Part shown: positions 52,569-63,840 of the stretch, piece after piece
Layout of the letters: each line of letters begins with the position of its first letter
Position numbering within the stretch: position 1 is the first letter of the stretch
Source of the DNA: Mesostigma viride
Lineage: Eukaryota > Streptophyta > Mesostigmatophyceae > Mesostigmatales > Mesostigmataceae
Assembly: GCA_009746045.1 (NCBI GenBank)
Contig: RPFO01000027.1
Coordinates: forward strand, 4,339,953 to 4,403,952
Reading direction: 5' to 3'
DNA length: 64,000 nucleotides
Made by a program: the position numbers and the translations under genes
Notes under the pieces: model-generated
What the model saw: the letters and a program-made list of their open reading frames with translations, nothing else
Told to the model about the DNA's origin: nothing
Database searches by the model: none

Positions 52569-54295
52569 ACGCAACTTTCCAGGAGGACCAAAAAACACTT
52601 TTGTTGCGATTCTTGCGAGGACCGATTTGGACGAAAAGTTGCGAAACGGCAAACGCGTGGTATCGCAACTAAAGATACACCCCGACGTGAAGTATGTCAC
52701 TCCTTGGCTGACCGGCGCGAAGAATCAACCGAACTGAAATGAGCGGCGTCAGAAAAATGCTATAGCCGCAGTCGCGCAACATCTAATGATGCGCACATTA
52801 TCTCGGGCTGGTTTTTACTTTTTACTGCGTCTACACGCGTTAATCATCACGGGGGTGACGATGAAAGGCAGCACTTGTTATTAGCTTCTGTATCATTGAA
52901 ATTTTCGCAACCAGTAGTTTTCGTATGATGTATTTCGCGTATTTCATCATCGTTCAGGGCCAGGAAAGTCTCGACGCCGTGATGAGATTGCCTTTCTGTC
53001 ATGAGATTGCTAGCTTTCCGCTAGCCTTCTTTTTGCGGTTTCGGCATGGCGCAGTTTAGTGTACCTGCGGATACCGTCAACAAGGTAAAGTCGTTATATC
53101 ATTCGGTAAGTAATCTCGGACACGTTGTTGAAGGTTTGTGGTGTTAAGTTCGCTAACTTACTACTCCTGTGTACTAGTTTGTGGTTGTGGTTTTGTACAA
53201 CCGTCGTCGTAAGATTTTCATCAGTTTTGTTCATGATTAGCTGCGTCTGTACCTAATTTTCTAGAATGACGATTGATTTAACATCTAAAGGAGTTGTAGA
53301 TGGTAGCACGATGGTTTCTATTGCCTAAATTCTTCAGGAAAGATGGTATCATGGCCAGTTTTTTGTCAGCCTTTTGGCTTTGCTAGTAAAGGACGCCTGT
53401 GCAGTTGTGCAGTCCGTGCAACATCTATGGAAGCCCCAGTGCCTTGCTGACGTAGAAAAGAAGTTCGATGCAGTGTTTGTATATTTTCATCCTAGGCATG
53501 CAAATGGAGGTCATTTCTCATGTTCTGGATGCATGGGTAACACCGCCCCTTGCACCCCCTTGCTACGTGTGCATTTGGGCCTTGGTTTGTGAAGACGTCC
53601 AATATTGCATTATCACTTAACATTGCATTGTAAGTGTCTTTTTTATCGCACCCGTGCACCCCCCTGAGATTAGTGCTGTATTTAGCACCCATAGGACATA
53701 TAGGACATTGCAACATGACTAATGACATGACCCCGAAGTAACTCCCTATATGCGTGTGCTTTGGTCCCAGTATGGACACTAGATTGTTATCAGGCTGGTT
53801 TCTGGACATTATCATGCAAGGTGCAACCAGCCATAATTAGGGGTAGAGTTACACACTGGTCATCCAAGGGCTAAGTGCAGGCCAGCACGCGGTAAAATGG
53901 TGACTGTGCATTAATATTAAAAAATTAAATTACGACACGCAGACGCTACGCGTTGATCAGGCGTCGCGTGACCGCCATGCGAACATTAATAGTTGTCGCG
54001 TATATTACATCCTCAATGATGTGGAGGCGGAGATGGAATGAGTATCTATAATGTAACCTTGAGTGACAGGGTTGCTGACACCACGGCCCGAATCACTGTT
54101 ATTACACTTGTACTGAATTGGGTCACATGCATACCCCCACCGACTTGGGGTTGGTATCCTTTATATATCCTGCCATGGACTGGAATCGTTGTCTCCTTGA
54201 ATACATGTATAACTCACATGGGTCAGGGGGCCTGCCCATATTCACCACTATATTAATCCCTAAAAGGTGCTTACACTGTCCTCGGTCGCATTCAT

Positions 54296-54935
54296 GCATG
54301 CATTCGCGTATCCATGCATGCAATCACTTCCATCCCTGCAAGCATTCACGCATCCATGCATGCAAACACCATCCATCCACGCAAGCATTCACGTATCCAT
54401 GCATGCAAACACCATCCACCCCAAGCATTCACACATTCATGCATGCAAACACCATCCATCCATGCTAGCATTCACGTATCCATGCATGCAAACACCACCC
54501 ATCCGTGCAAGCATTCACGTATCCATGCATGCAAACACCATCCACCCAGGCAAGCATTCACGTATCCATGCATGCAAACACCACCCATCCGTGCAAGCAT
54601 TCACGCATCCATGCATGCAAACACCATCCACCCATGCAAGCATTCACGTATCCATGCATGCAAACACCATCCACCCCAAGCTTTCAGGTATCCATGCATG
54701 CAAACACCACCCATCCATGCATGCAAACACCATCCACCCATGCAAGCATTCACACATTCATGCATGCAAACACCATCCATCCCTGCAAGCATTTACGTAT
54801 CCATGCATGCAAACACCACCCATCCCTGCAAGCATTCACGTATCCATGCATGCAAACACCATCCATCCCTGCAAGCATTCACGTATCCACGCATGCAAAC
54901 ACCATCCATCCCTGCAAGCATTAATGCAATATCGA
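54296..54935. repeat. 43-bp minisatellite
   Basis: About 15 copies of a 42-43-bp unit containing GCAAGCATTCACGTATCCA, TGCATGCAAACACCA and TCCATCC. A period of 43 is not a multiple of three, which is why long ORFs rich in H-A-N-T-I-H-P and A-C-K-H-H-P appear in every frame; these are artefacts. Degenerate copies continue to about 55060. Confidence 0.9.
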
Positions 54936-55917
54936 TTCGTGTAATTAGCACCCATCCTGCGAGCATCCATGCAATTACCACCCATCCTGCGAACATTCAC
55001 GTGCAATCCATGCATGCAGACACCGCCATCCATTCGATGCAAGCATTCACGTTTCCATGCAGCCACCCATCCTCGGCCCGCAGCATCAGGGTGAACACAG
55101 CATTTCCCTTGCCCGGCCTGCGGCCGGACTGTAACACTGGACTGTCTCACCGCTTTAACAAAGACGGTTCAGGGCGATATATGTAGTCGCCTCAAAGTTG
55201 CACCCGCACGGCCAGCAAATGCTGGGCCGCTGCCATCCCCACTTCACAAACACACCCTCTTTCAGAATCTGTCCAGTATTGTTGCCTAATGCATCCCCGT
55301 TCGAAAGAGCGACATAATGAAACCACACTGTGAATGAAACAACGCAGTTTGTTTAACATGCCACGGCGCCGACTATACCTCAAGACCATAGCTGTGTAAT
55401 GTCGGCGGGACAATGACGGGGTAATGACGCGCAATGACGAGACGATGACGCGCGTGATGATTAGGGAACTGTTTGATAACGAAAAGTTAGTGGTTGTAGA
55501 CTAATTATAGGTCGTTGATTATTCAATGAAGAGGCGGCACACTTATGTTTTTGTTCATTATTGCACTGACTTCTGCGCGATGAATCCCACTGAACTGAAC
55601 TGAACACCGCGCGGCCAATCAATCGTCAACGGCGGTAACTATTGCAAGTACATATCGGATCCTGCACGCCGACTGGCGACAATTTATTCCTTCCGGCGCA
55701 CGTGTACGGCGTACTTTTGGTATACTTGCCAGGTTTGTTGCGATTCTGTTGCATTGCGGAACTCTAGAATTGGTGGGTTTTCAGTTGCGGAACTAGGTGT
55801 TGCGATACTCGAGCACGCTCCCATTTTTCATCCAAACATCACTTTTGAAAAGTGAAGGTGCCATGGTGTGCCCATACCTGCCCTTAATCGAAGTGGATGA
55901 TAAATTTTTTTTTTTTG

Positions 55918-55955
55918 AGTTGCGATTCTTGTTGCGATACTGCGTGTGACCCCTG
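55918..55955. repeat. Right terminal inverted repeat (38 bp)
   Basis: Preceded by a 12-T run; ends GTGACCCCTG before the TA. Confidence 0.95.
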
Positions 55956-57854
55956 TACGGGCAGTAGAGTTCATGGAAATCGCAGACCAGTCAGCAGGAG
56001 TAGCAGTTGGTGACCCTTCCCCTACGGACGCACCAGTCGAGGCACAGTACACTCCAGAGTATTCAGCCTCAAGTGCAGCGTCCTCCTCCTCAGCGTCGGC
56101 TCCCTCCCCTGTCCCGTCGTCACCACGGTCGACCCGGCGTGTGTCAGTGGAGCCTACCCCTTTGGGTTTGGAGCGCGAGCCTGATCATCTCTCGTCGACT
56201 GTTTCGGCGATGCAGGCCCAGATTCAGTCCCTGACCGCGGCGTTCGGGGCCTTCATGGCGGCCCAAGCGCAGGCCCCAGTCACGCCAGGTGGGGTGTCTG
56301 TTGTATCTGCGCCCCCTACCCCTTCGGTTGTTTCGGCACCTACGGTTTCGCCTGCGCTGTGCGAGCCTTCGGTAGCTGCGGTTTCCTCTGTTGCTGCGGC
56401 TCCGACGCCTCTGGTTGCCTCTGCGCCTGCGACCGACGTTCCTGCGCCTCGACGCGAGTCTTCCGCCCCAGCGGCTGTGCCCGCCGTCGCCGCCTCTGGG
56501 CCGCCCGCCGCGCCATCGCAGCCAGTGCGGGGTTTCTTTAGCGACACGGGCGATCTTCCCAGGCTTTGGGAGGGTGGTCCCCCGCAGAGGATTCCGGTGC
56601 CCGACTGGAGCTTGGATGGCAACCAATCTTATGCCGGACTGCCTGTCCCTACGGGCCCTATTTTCAATATGTGGCCTGAGGGTGCGCCGTCAACGGAGAC
56701 CGGCGCGCCAGTTTCGGTGGCGGGTCCGTCGCGGCCCCCTCCGGCTTCGGGTCCGGCGCGACCTCCTGTGGTACCAGTGCCGTCTGCGTCGGTGTCGGTT
56801 CCTACCCCTGCTTCGGCCCCTGCCCCTTCGGCCTCGCGGTCTTTGGCTGCGGTTGTTCGGGCTACCGGTCTGGATCCTCGCGCCACCCGCGCTGCTGATT
56901 CCCTCCGGGAGTTGTCCCAGGGTGATCGGGACAGGGCCCCTTCTGTGGTGCATGCGACGCCGGAGACGCGCGACACGCCCGTCCCTGGGTATGGTATGTC
57001 CGCGATCGCCTGCCGACAGTGTGACCTGCCGCGCGCCTCCGCCGAGCTTGCCATTTCGTCCATGTCCTACGGGTTCTCTCAGGTGTGTCGGGCGCCGCGG
57101 GACCGTGGCCTACCCATTGAGACTGATCGGCCCCCTTTCGACATGGTTATTTTAGCTGATCCTGTGTTCCAGGGCGAGATCCTGGTTCGGCGCGTTCTGT
57201 ATCGCTGGGCTAGGCGTCACAACGACTTGGACACCTACGGTGGGTTCCAGTGGGCTTACCCTCCGCCTCTGGGCATTATGGCTTCGGATGCCCTTACGGT
57301 CGAGTTTCCTGCGGTACATACCGGGTGCTACGTACAGCACGGTTCTCCAGCCCATCCTGGAGTGGGATGCCCGTCGTCCAGCGCCCATCCCGGGCCAGGG
57401 TCTAGACTCCCGTGGCCACCCTCCTCCTCGGGCCAGCGACTACCTAGAGACGTTCGGGTCGCGACAGTGTGCTCGTCGGTGGCGCTCCCGAGAGGTTCGG
57501 CACATCCGGATGTGGCCGTCTAACGTGGAGCCCCTGGTAGATCTGTTCTTCCCGACGGGTTTGCGCCCTCGGATCCGGTACCATCGCCTACTCCTGCGGG
57601 CCCTCTGTTTGATCGCGGTGGAGCCTTTCCTTCGCCTCTTTGCCTGTGGCTTCCTGGACTGGGCCCGTGGCCAGGTCGTTCTTACGCAGCATAGGTATTA
57701 CTGGGCTTTCCTGGGCCTTTTTCCTGATGGCGTGTGGGCCGATGTTTTCCTCACAGTAGATAGGCATGACAATGCCGATGATGTGGCCCACTACCAGGCT
57801 TACCTGGATGTCCTGCTGGCCTCTCGTGGCACTTACCAGACGGATGGCAACTAG
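55956..57854 (+). pseudogene. Second copy of the gypsy third ORF, main part
   Basis: Homologous to 48693-51255 without the palindrome-ended insert. The frame runs from the transposon junction to about 57315, where four extra bases (GTACATACC in place of GTGCC) shift it; the C-terminal domain continues in the next frame to TAG at 57852-57854. In the conserved domain most base differences from the first copy are synonymous (all seven in 57193-57252 compared with 50597-50656). So the parents evolved under protein-level selection before this copy broke. Confidence 0.85.
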
Positions 57855-58228
57855 ATAGAGGGCCTTAGGCCCGACCTGAGGGTGTTGTCCCTCCGGTATA
57901 TAGAGTTGCCCTCATATTCTGGCCAGTTGATTGGCTGTTCTTGGTCCTTGGTACTGATTCGTTTACTCTGTGTGTCCTGCCCAGTGCCGTCCCCCCCCGG
58001 CAAGGACTCTGTTCCAGGCAGTTAGGGGAACCTCCCACCAGGCTTGGTGCTGGCTAACCCTACACCACCCGGCGTGGTGGTGGAGACCGTGTGAACTATT
58101 GGTGCTTTGTATCTTGGATGGTCTGTCGATTGTGTTGGTGTGTGCTGGGTGCATTAGGTTTTTCCTACCCCTTTAATTTCCTCCCTGTGCGTAGGGAGAG
58201 GGCTCCCTACCTTTTGTGGGGGGGGAGG

Positions 58229-58792
58229 TGTTACGTCGCGTAACAATTCGTTGTAGTTACGGACGTAAATTAGGTCCTTGGCCTCGGTTGTTCCTAGGTT
58301 TACGTGTAGTTCCAACTGGGACACGATTGTCCTCGTAACAGTACCGTGGTACATTGGGTGCTTTTGGGCGCCGCGCCGCGTACTTTATTAGTGGTCCTTA
58401 TCCTTTGGTAGAATGTAGTGGACCGGCGTGCATCTGTGCACCTGCCTGTGTTTCTGAAGGTGAGGGCCAGGTCGGCCCGAGCCTGTAGGACCGTTGGTGA
58501 CCATTTATGCACGTTCCACTCCTTGTGTGGTCACTCGGCGTGTGTTAAATGAATTAACACATATTAGCTTGGGTCATGGCAGTGTAGTTGTGTTTCCTTC
58601 CTCTATTCCTGGAGTAAACGGGTTTGTGTAAATGGCTTATGGCGTATTACAGTAGTACTTACGTAAGTGCACTGAGATCTGGATCGTCTCGTTCGTCTTT
58701 CGCTAGGGGTTTAACTAGAGGCGGCCTTACTAGTTTAGGTAGCATTAGGCCAGGTAGAGGTAGAGGTGGCGGTAGAGGTTTGCGGCGTAACA
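58229..58792 (+). repeat. 3' LTR of the truncated second gypsy-like element
   Basis: Starts TGTTACGTCGCGTAACA after a G-rich purine tract and ends GCGTAACA, about 564 bp. It is clearly related to but more diverged than the two LTRs of the complete gypsy element. No 5' partner is present, so the element is a 3' fragment. Confidence 0.88.
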
Positions 58793-59337
58793 CTATTTAA
58801 CGTAACTGGATTAACTACTGGTTATATTTGGAATAAACGTACACCTATTTACCTGGAAATAACTGAGGCGCCAGCCGCCAGGCCGCCAGCCAGCTGAAGC
58901 CTGAACAGTGAAAATGCACACAAGCTGCAGTCTGCACAGTGCACTCTGGTCTCTGGCAGCGGGCCACTTGCCACTTGGCACTTGGCCGGGCTCTACCGCC
59001 TCTACGTACATGCACTAGTATGCAGTCAGTAAGTTAGTCAGTCATAGTAGTACTCATAGTAGTATTCTAGTACTAGGGAGGCTTGTGGCGGAACGCCGGC
59101 CGGAAGACCGGCTGACACCGCCAATGGTGGCGTAACCTGTACTAGAGTGAACTTCAGGCACGGCCACCCTGTGGCGAAACGAAACTACAAAGTAGAACAG
59201 CACGGCCAAATGGTGGCTTCTTGGGAGCCCTGTCAAAGTGGGTGGCACCGCCACATTTTGCCAAAAAAAGTGCCACACCGCAACATTTGGCGGCATAAAA
59301 AAAGTTAAAAAACACTGGAGGACGGTTTAGGGGTTAA
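58793..59337. other. Spacer between the LTR and a piggyBac-type element
   Basis: No gene. It contains inverted GCCGGCCGGAAGACCGGC-type sequence near 59092-59112. It ends in TTTAGGGG right before a TTAA, mirroring the element that starts at 59338. That suggests the end of a second, adjoining element of the same family. Confidence 0.5.
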
Positions 59338-61038
59338 CCCCTAAATGGGCAGAAATACTGCCGATGCATCGGCTGTAACTTCACAATTTTGCAAACCAGA
59401 TGCCATCCAACCCACCCATATCCAATGGCTGTCCTTGGGGGCCAAGCATGTCCATGAGTTGCCCTTCGGGTTGGTATATCATAACCTTACATATATGCAG
59501 GGTAGGCCATGTATAACTGCCGTCAAAGTCAGGGGGGTCAAGACGAGCGTTTTCATTTTTGGTAGAATGTGCATTTTGAATTATGTTGTAAGAGCTAGGC
59601 ACCTACCACTTCAGGGATGATAAACAATTAGTTGCTGAACAGTTTGAGCCATTGGGGTCATCATTTGGGTGGGTATACCAGCAGTTACACCCAGTACAGC
59701 CCATAGGGGTACCGTTGGTAAAAAGCAACCAAGGGGGTAGGGGTGGGCATACTACCTACTAATACCTACTAAAAATGTCCCCCAACCATGCCACACAATA
59801 CATTTCCCTTCCACAATGATGGGGAAACATAACTGCATCATCACACTGCCCTTACATGGCACCTATGTGCAGGTGCCACCTTGTCCATGCACGTAGGTAA
59901 CGTGGTACGGATACCCTACGCAAGGCATGCATTCTAGGAGGCAGCCACCAACAAACTAGTGATTTTAAGCCTATTTCAGCTTGCCCTAGCAAGGATAAAC
60001 TAGGCCTAAGCTGCTATAGCTTGCCAGGTGATGGCCAGCACACCTGGTGGCACATGCTGACAATGGGAAGCTTCTACTCACCGGGTACATGCTTGATGAT
60101 GCCACAGAGACCAGCCAACTGCCTCACACTCATGCAATATGTGTGTGGGAAATGTATAACAAACATATATGGAGGTATTCAAACCCATACAGCCTCTAAA
60201 ACTTATCACCATCACACTATGGCAGGTCAACTGACTGAGGGAAGCATCTAAGAATGGTGTTTTAGGAAGGGGCCAGGCCATGGTCAAGAAAGAGCATGAA
60301 TAATGAAGAAAGAATGTGCTACACAAGCTAGAACGTATATATAAACGTCAAACATCGACAAGAAAACGATAACTCAGCTTTACCTGGCATGGCTGGCATT
60401 ACCTTGGCCCAGGCGGTGGCCGCAAAATGGCGCATTTCGGCACACCAAAGTTGTGCAGCATGGTCGCTAGATTCGACGATTTCTGGCCACCCTTGCACGT
60501 TTACGACTACAAATCATCATAAAAAGTACAAAGAAACCGATATATCCTTTAAAATACGCCGGAAACTTATTGCTGTCAACGTTTCTATCGTCCGGCCTGA
60601 TCGCAGTTTTTTCCAGCAAGAACGCTGCCGACACCTATCAAATGGCATTCCCGCGAACCAAAAATTGGCCTGTATCATCTTTAGGACGTATAAAATCAAT
60701 ATCTTAAGTTTGGTCAGAAAATTCGAACGAAAACGTAAATGCCATGCGTGTGCGCAAGCCGCCATGGCCAGGTCGTCGTTTTCCGGAATGCACGTTCTAC
60801 GTGAAAAAGTACCCTGACCCCTTGTACTTTGACCGGCCAGAACACCTCTATAACTTTGTCAGAAGTATGCAAACCCTAGTACCATGCTGTGAGGAAAATT
60901 ATAAACTTTCGATCTTCTCAGCTAAACTTTTCCTAATTCTCAATAGTTTTCGCGGCATTTGGTCCCCCGAGAAGGGGCCGACGTGTCGGCTGTAACTCAG
61001 TTTTAGGCGGAAAATCGGCAGCCAGACCATTTAGGGGT
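59338..61038. mobile_element. Second non-autonomous piggyBac-type element, TTAA target sites
   Basis: The ends are CCCCTAAATGG inverted repeats (11 bp), flanked by TTAA at 59334-59337 and 61039-61042. Subterminal GCCGA...TCGGCTGTAACT blocks occur at both ends. Length 1701 bp. The longest ORF (60389-60817, 142 codons) lacks motifs, so there is no transposase. The family is related in style to, but distinct from, the element at 6431-7773. Confidence 0.75.
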
Positions 61039-61042
61039 TAAT

Positions 61043-61980
61043 AATTAGCGCAGGCAAGAAATCTGGAGAATCTCGTTTTGAATAGCAATTTCCCGCTCTT
61101 CCGTTCCGAGCGCGGAAACCGTTCCGCCTGCGGAACGGTTCCGATTACGTTCCTGAGTTCCGTTCGGTTCCGCTTCCGTTCCGCCACCCCAAAACCCAGT
61201 TCCGCCCAACCCTGGTTTCAACGGGCAAGTTGCAAACACGCACGTTACTTGATTGCTGAATTTTCTTACGACATGAGATTTGGAAACTGCCAACACCCGC
61301 TTTCCGCATAGTCATGATGCTCTGGTCACACACACCTCGCCAACTGGCACTGAGCGCTGCCTCGCGAGTATGGTGTTGTTGTTGTTGTTTCCGGTGAAAT
61401 GGGTGTTAGTTTATTTCCATATAACAGTTAAGGTGACCCAGGTATGCCAAAAATAGCCTGAAATGCCTAGTTGTGCCTAAATTGGGGTGCCCGCATTAAT
61501 AAGGCGCGCCCTGCGACCAAGGTAGCCAGTGTACTGTAGATATATCGTCATCCGGCATAAGTGTAAAGACCTGGTTCATGCCCATTAATTAATTAATTAA
61601 TTATCAACATCACTCCGTTGGGAGTAGATGTAGCACATAGCCCTGAGAAGGGGCATATGGCTTTTAATACATTCTAGGCTACTTCATGCAAGGGTGGGAA
61701 TGTAAGCTACCCCTGCTCTAGGTGCACCAGGGCACCTGCACCCTCATGGTCTATCACGCTATGCCCGGGTAAGGGGGGAGCATGCCTGTGAGGGAGGAAG
61801 ATCATCATGGCTATACAAGAGCTAGGACATGGCTGCTCGACAGAGAGCATCTCTCTGCATGGCATAGCATGGCTAAATTCTTAAATGCAACATCCATGGG
61901 GGTCCCATTATAGACAAAGCATGGCTAAATGTTGAAGGCATCATCCATGGGGGCCATTATGGGTTCATGCCCAATATAGT
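61043..61980. other. Non-coding spacer with a GTTCCG-rich block
   Basis: 61095-61205 holds many GTTCCG/CGGAAC motifs, with a hairpin of 11-bp arms at about 61118-61141 (AACCGTTCCGC / GCGGAACGGTT). A (TTAA)n tract lies near 61587-61602. TTCATGCCCAATATAG is tandemly repeated at 61963-61995, next to the LINE end. No gene is supported. Confidence 0.5.
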
Positions 61981-63840
61981 TCATGCCCAATATAGTTCAT
62001 GCCCATGAGTGCATGGAAGACTTCCAGTGGGCTGCATGGGGGTGTCATTGTTAGGGCCCGGGTCCCATACTTTGTGTTGTTCCGTCGCCAGGAGCCAGTA
62101 ACGACGCATAGCCAGGTTCCAAGAGGAGATAAACCGGCGGACCACGGCACCTCTCGTGTACGCGGCACGTAACGTGAATACGGTCTCGTTGCGAACTTGC
62201 CATATGGTGTGAAGCATCGTCGTGCGTAGCCATATCCATGCCATCTGGTTGGCTGTGAGGCTCGCGTCCCGTTATCCCGTGATGCCGAATATAACCGTAG
62301 ATAGTGTGACGGTGGTGGGGGGAGCTGTAATAGCCATCCACTTGGCCCATATACCCAGCAGCCATTGCCAAACCCCTGCGAGTTGGCAGTCCAGAAATCT
62401 GTGCTCAATTGTTTCATCTGGAAAGTTGCATAAGCACGCCGCCGCGTGGGAGTACCGGTGGTGCAGTTGGGAATTGACCCCGATGGCCCGATGCATAAGC
62501 AGGTGCTGGACGTCGGTGGCCCGCTTGTCAACCAATGGGTGATCAACTGCCAAGGTAATGTTCTTGATCCAGGTGTAGCCCGGCCACTCGGGGTGCCAAC
62601 GCAGGCGACCCGGGTGCATCCTATGATTTTTATTTAGAAGTAGCCGGTATCCCCAGTCTGCCGTGTACTCGAAAAGGCACTTCGTCGTTGGGGTGCCGCC
62701 AGATGTGAGGACCCACCCAAATTCTAGCGGGTCTAGAGCAAGCGTGTCCAGGCGCCCCTTGCCAACATGTAGCCATGTGGTGTCGCGTATCACTGTGGTG
62801 GGGTCCAGGGGTAACATGCACGCCTGTGACAGTGACCACGGGACCACTCGAATGCGGTGACATTGACATGCTGGAATGTAGGCGTACGATGTAATCAATT
62901 TGCCGAGAAGTCCTTGACCGTCTGGTGTCTCCTGGAGCAATTGTATGGTAACGCACGTCGACGCGACCGCAACGATGCAGCCCTTATGTACGGACGTGTC
63001 GCGATCCGGGTAATAGCTCACCCATTCCCCGATTTGTAGGGGTTTGCGCGAGGTTGTCATGAGGGTATGCCATCCTGCGGGAATTGCTTGTAGAAGGTTG
63101 TCCCAGGCTGGTCGGCTGGGCATGTTTGCGATCCACGCGCTGATTTCCGTGTATGTCAGAAGGCGATATCGGTCACCGTCAGCCGCGTATAAATCGATGA
63201 TTCGCGTAACTGGCGGGGTGGCCGTCAAAAAGCCCTCATATGGGTTGCGGCCGCTTAAAACACCAAACACATTATGCTCACTATCGCGCAGCAAATCATT
63301 GAAATATAATGGTTGGCGTGCCACCTCTTCCCTCGTGGTAGGGTGAGCAATTCTGTCCGGTTTTAGGTTCTTTCCACATACGTGCCCAGTACCATGGTAA
63401 GCCTTTGTACGAAGTGAGCGCACATGTAAGTATTGCTGCCCCCAAGTGCCATGATGTACCATTGGTGTGGGTATAGGTTGTGGCAAAAGCTTCTTGTGCC
63501 AACATACAACCAGGGTGTGCGTTTACGCCTATGAACGCGGTTAAGATCTGTTTGGTGTACACTGACCATAAACGCCACTCCATATTATGTAAGCCCAAGC
63601 CTCCTTGAACCCATGGCATATAGGACAGGTCCCGATCGATCCATCCCGGCACCGTGTGTGTTATGATACCCTGCTGTTTCCAAACAAAATTGCTGCCGAT
63701 TCGTTGGATGATCTTGGTGGTGTACTCGTTACACCTCGTTACTGTAGGTGGGTGACCTTGGCAGTAGTAGAGCACTTTGGAGAATAACATTTGGTTGGTG
63801 AGGAGGACCCTGCCCCGTAGGCTGAGACGGGGAACCGCTG
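61981..63840 (-). pseudogene. 3' part of a LINE (non-LTR retrotransposon) reverse-transcriptase ORF
   Basis: Reading leftward from the LTR edge: a region typical of the post-RT part of L1-like ORF2 (S-L-R-G-R-V-L-L-T-N-Q-M-L and V-Q-G-G-L-G-L), a frame change near 63360, a long stretch with W-x-P-L-type motifs, and a zinc-binding zf-RVT domain (C-L-C-N-F-P-D-E-T-I-E-H-R-F-L-D-C, about 62385-62450). An in-frame TAA at 62272-62274 precedes the usual tail motif W-Q-V-R-N-E-T-V-F. RT and endonuclease domains are absent, lying upstream beyond the LTR insertion or lost. The copy is dead. Confidence 0.78.

Larger units (their letters stand above)
52531..55955. mobile_element. 3425-bp non-autonomous DNA transposon, TA target site
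   Basis: Perfect 38-bp terminal inverted repeats (52531-52568 and 55918-55955) begin CAGGGGTCACACGCAG and are flanked by TA (52529-52530 and 55956-55957). Comparison with the intact ORF copy (48690-48697) shows only TA was duplicated. TA duplication suggests Tc1/mariner or a similar group; the CAGGG start would also fit hAT, but hAT makes 8-bp duplications. No transposase ORF is present. Additional TTGCGATTCT and TTGCGATAC motifs lie near both ends as subterminal repeats. Cargo includes a 43-bp minisatellite. Confidence 0.88.

Noticed and set aside
54296-55060. CRISPR-like array
   Set aside because: Units are contiguous and near-uniform with no unique spacers, in a eukaryotic context.
54314-55186. 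290-codon His/Lys/Met-rich ORF
   Set aside because: Produced by the 43-bp minisatellite, which lacks stops in every frame; neighbouring frames give the same peptides in rotation.
56144-57063. Arg/Gly-rich - strand ORFs
   Set aside because: Antisense to the Ala/Pro-rich part of the gypsy third ORF; the equivalents opposite the first copy are likewise compositional.
60389-60817. 142-codon ORF inside the second piggyBac-type element
   Set aside because: No transposase DDD/DDE or zinc motifs; equal-length shadows on the other strand.
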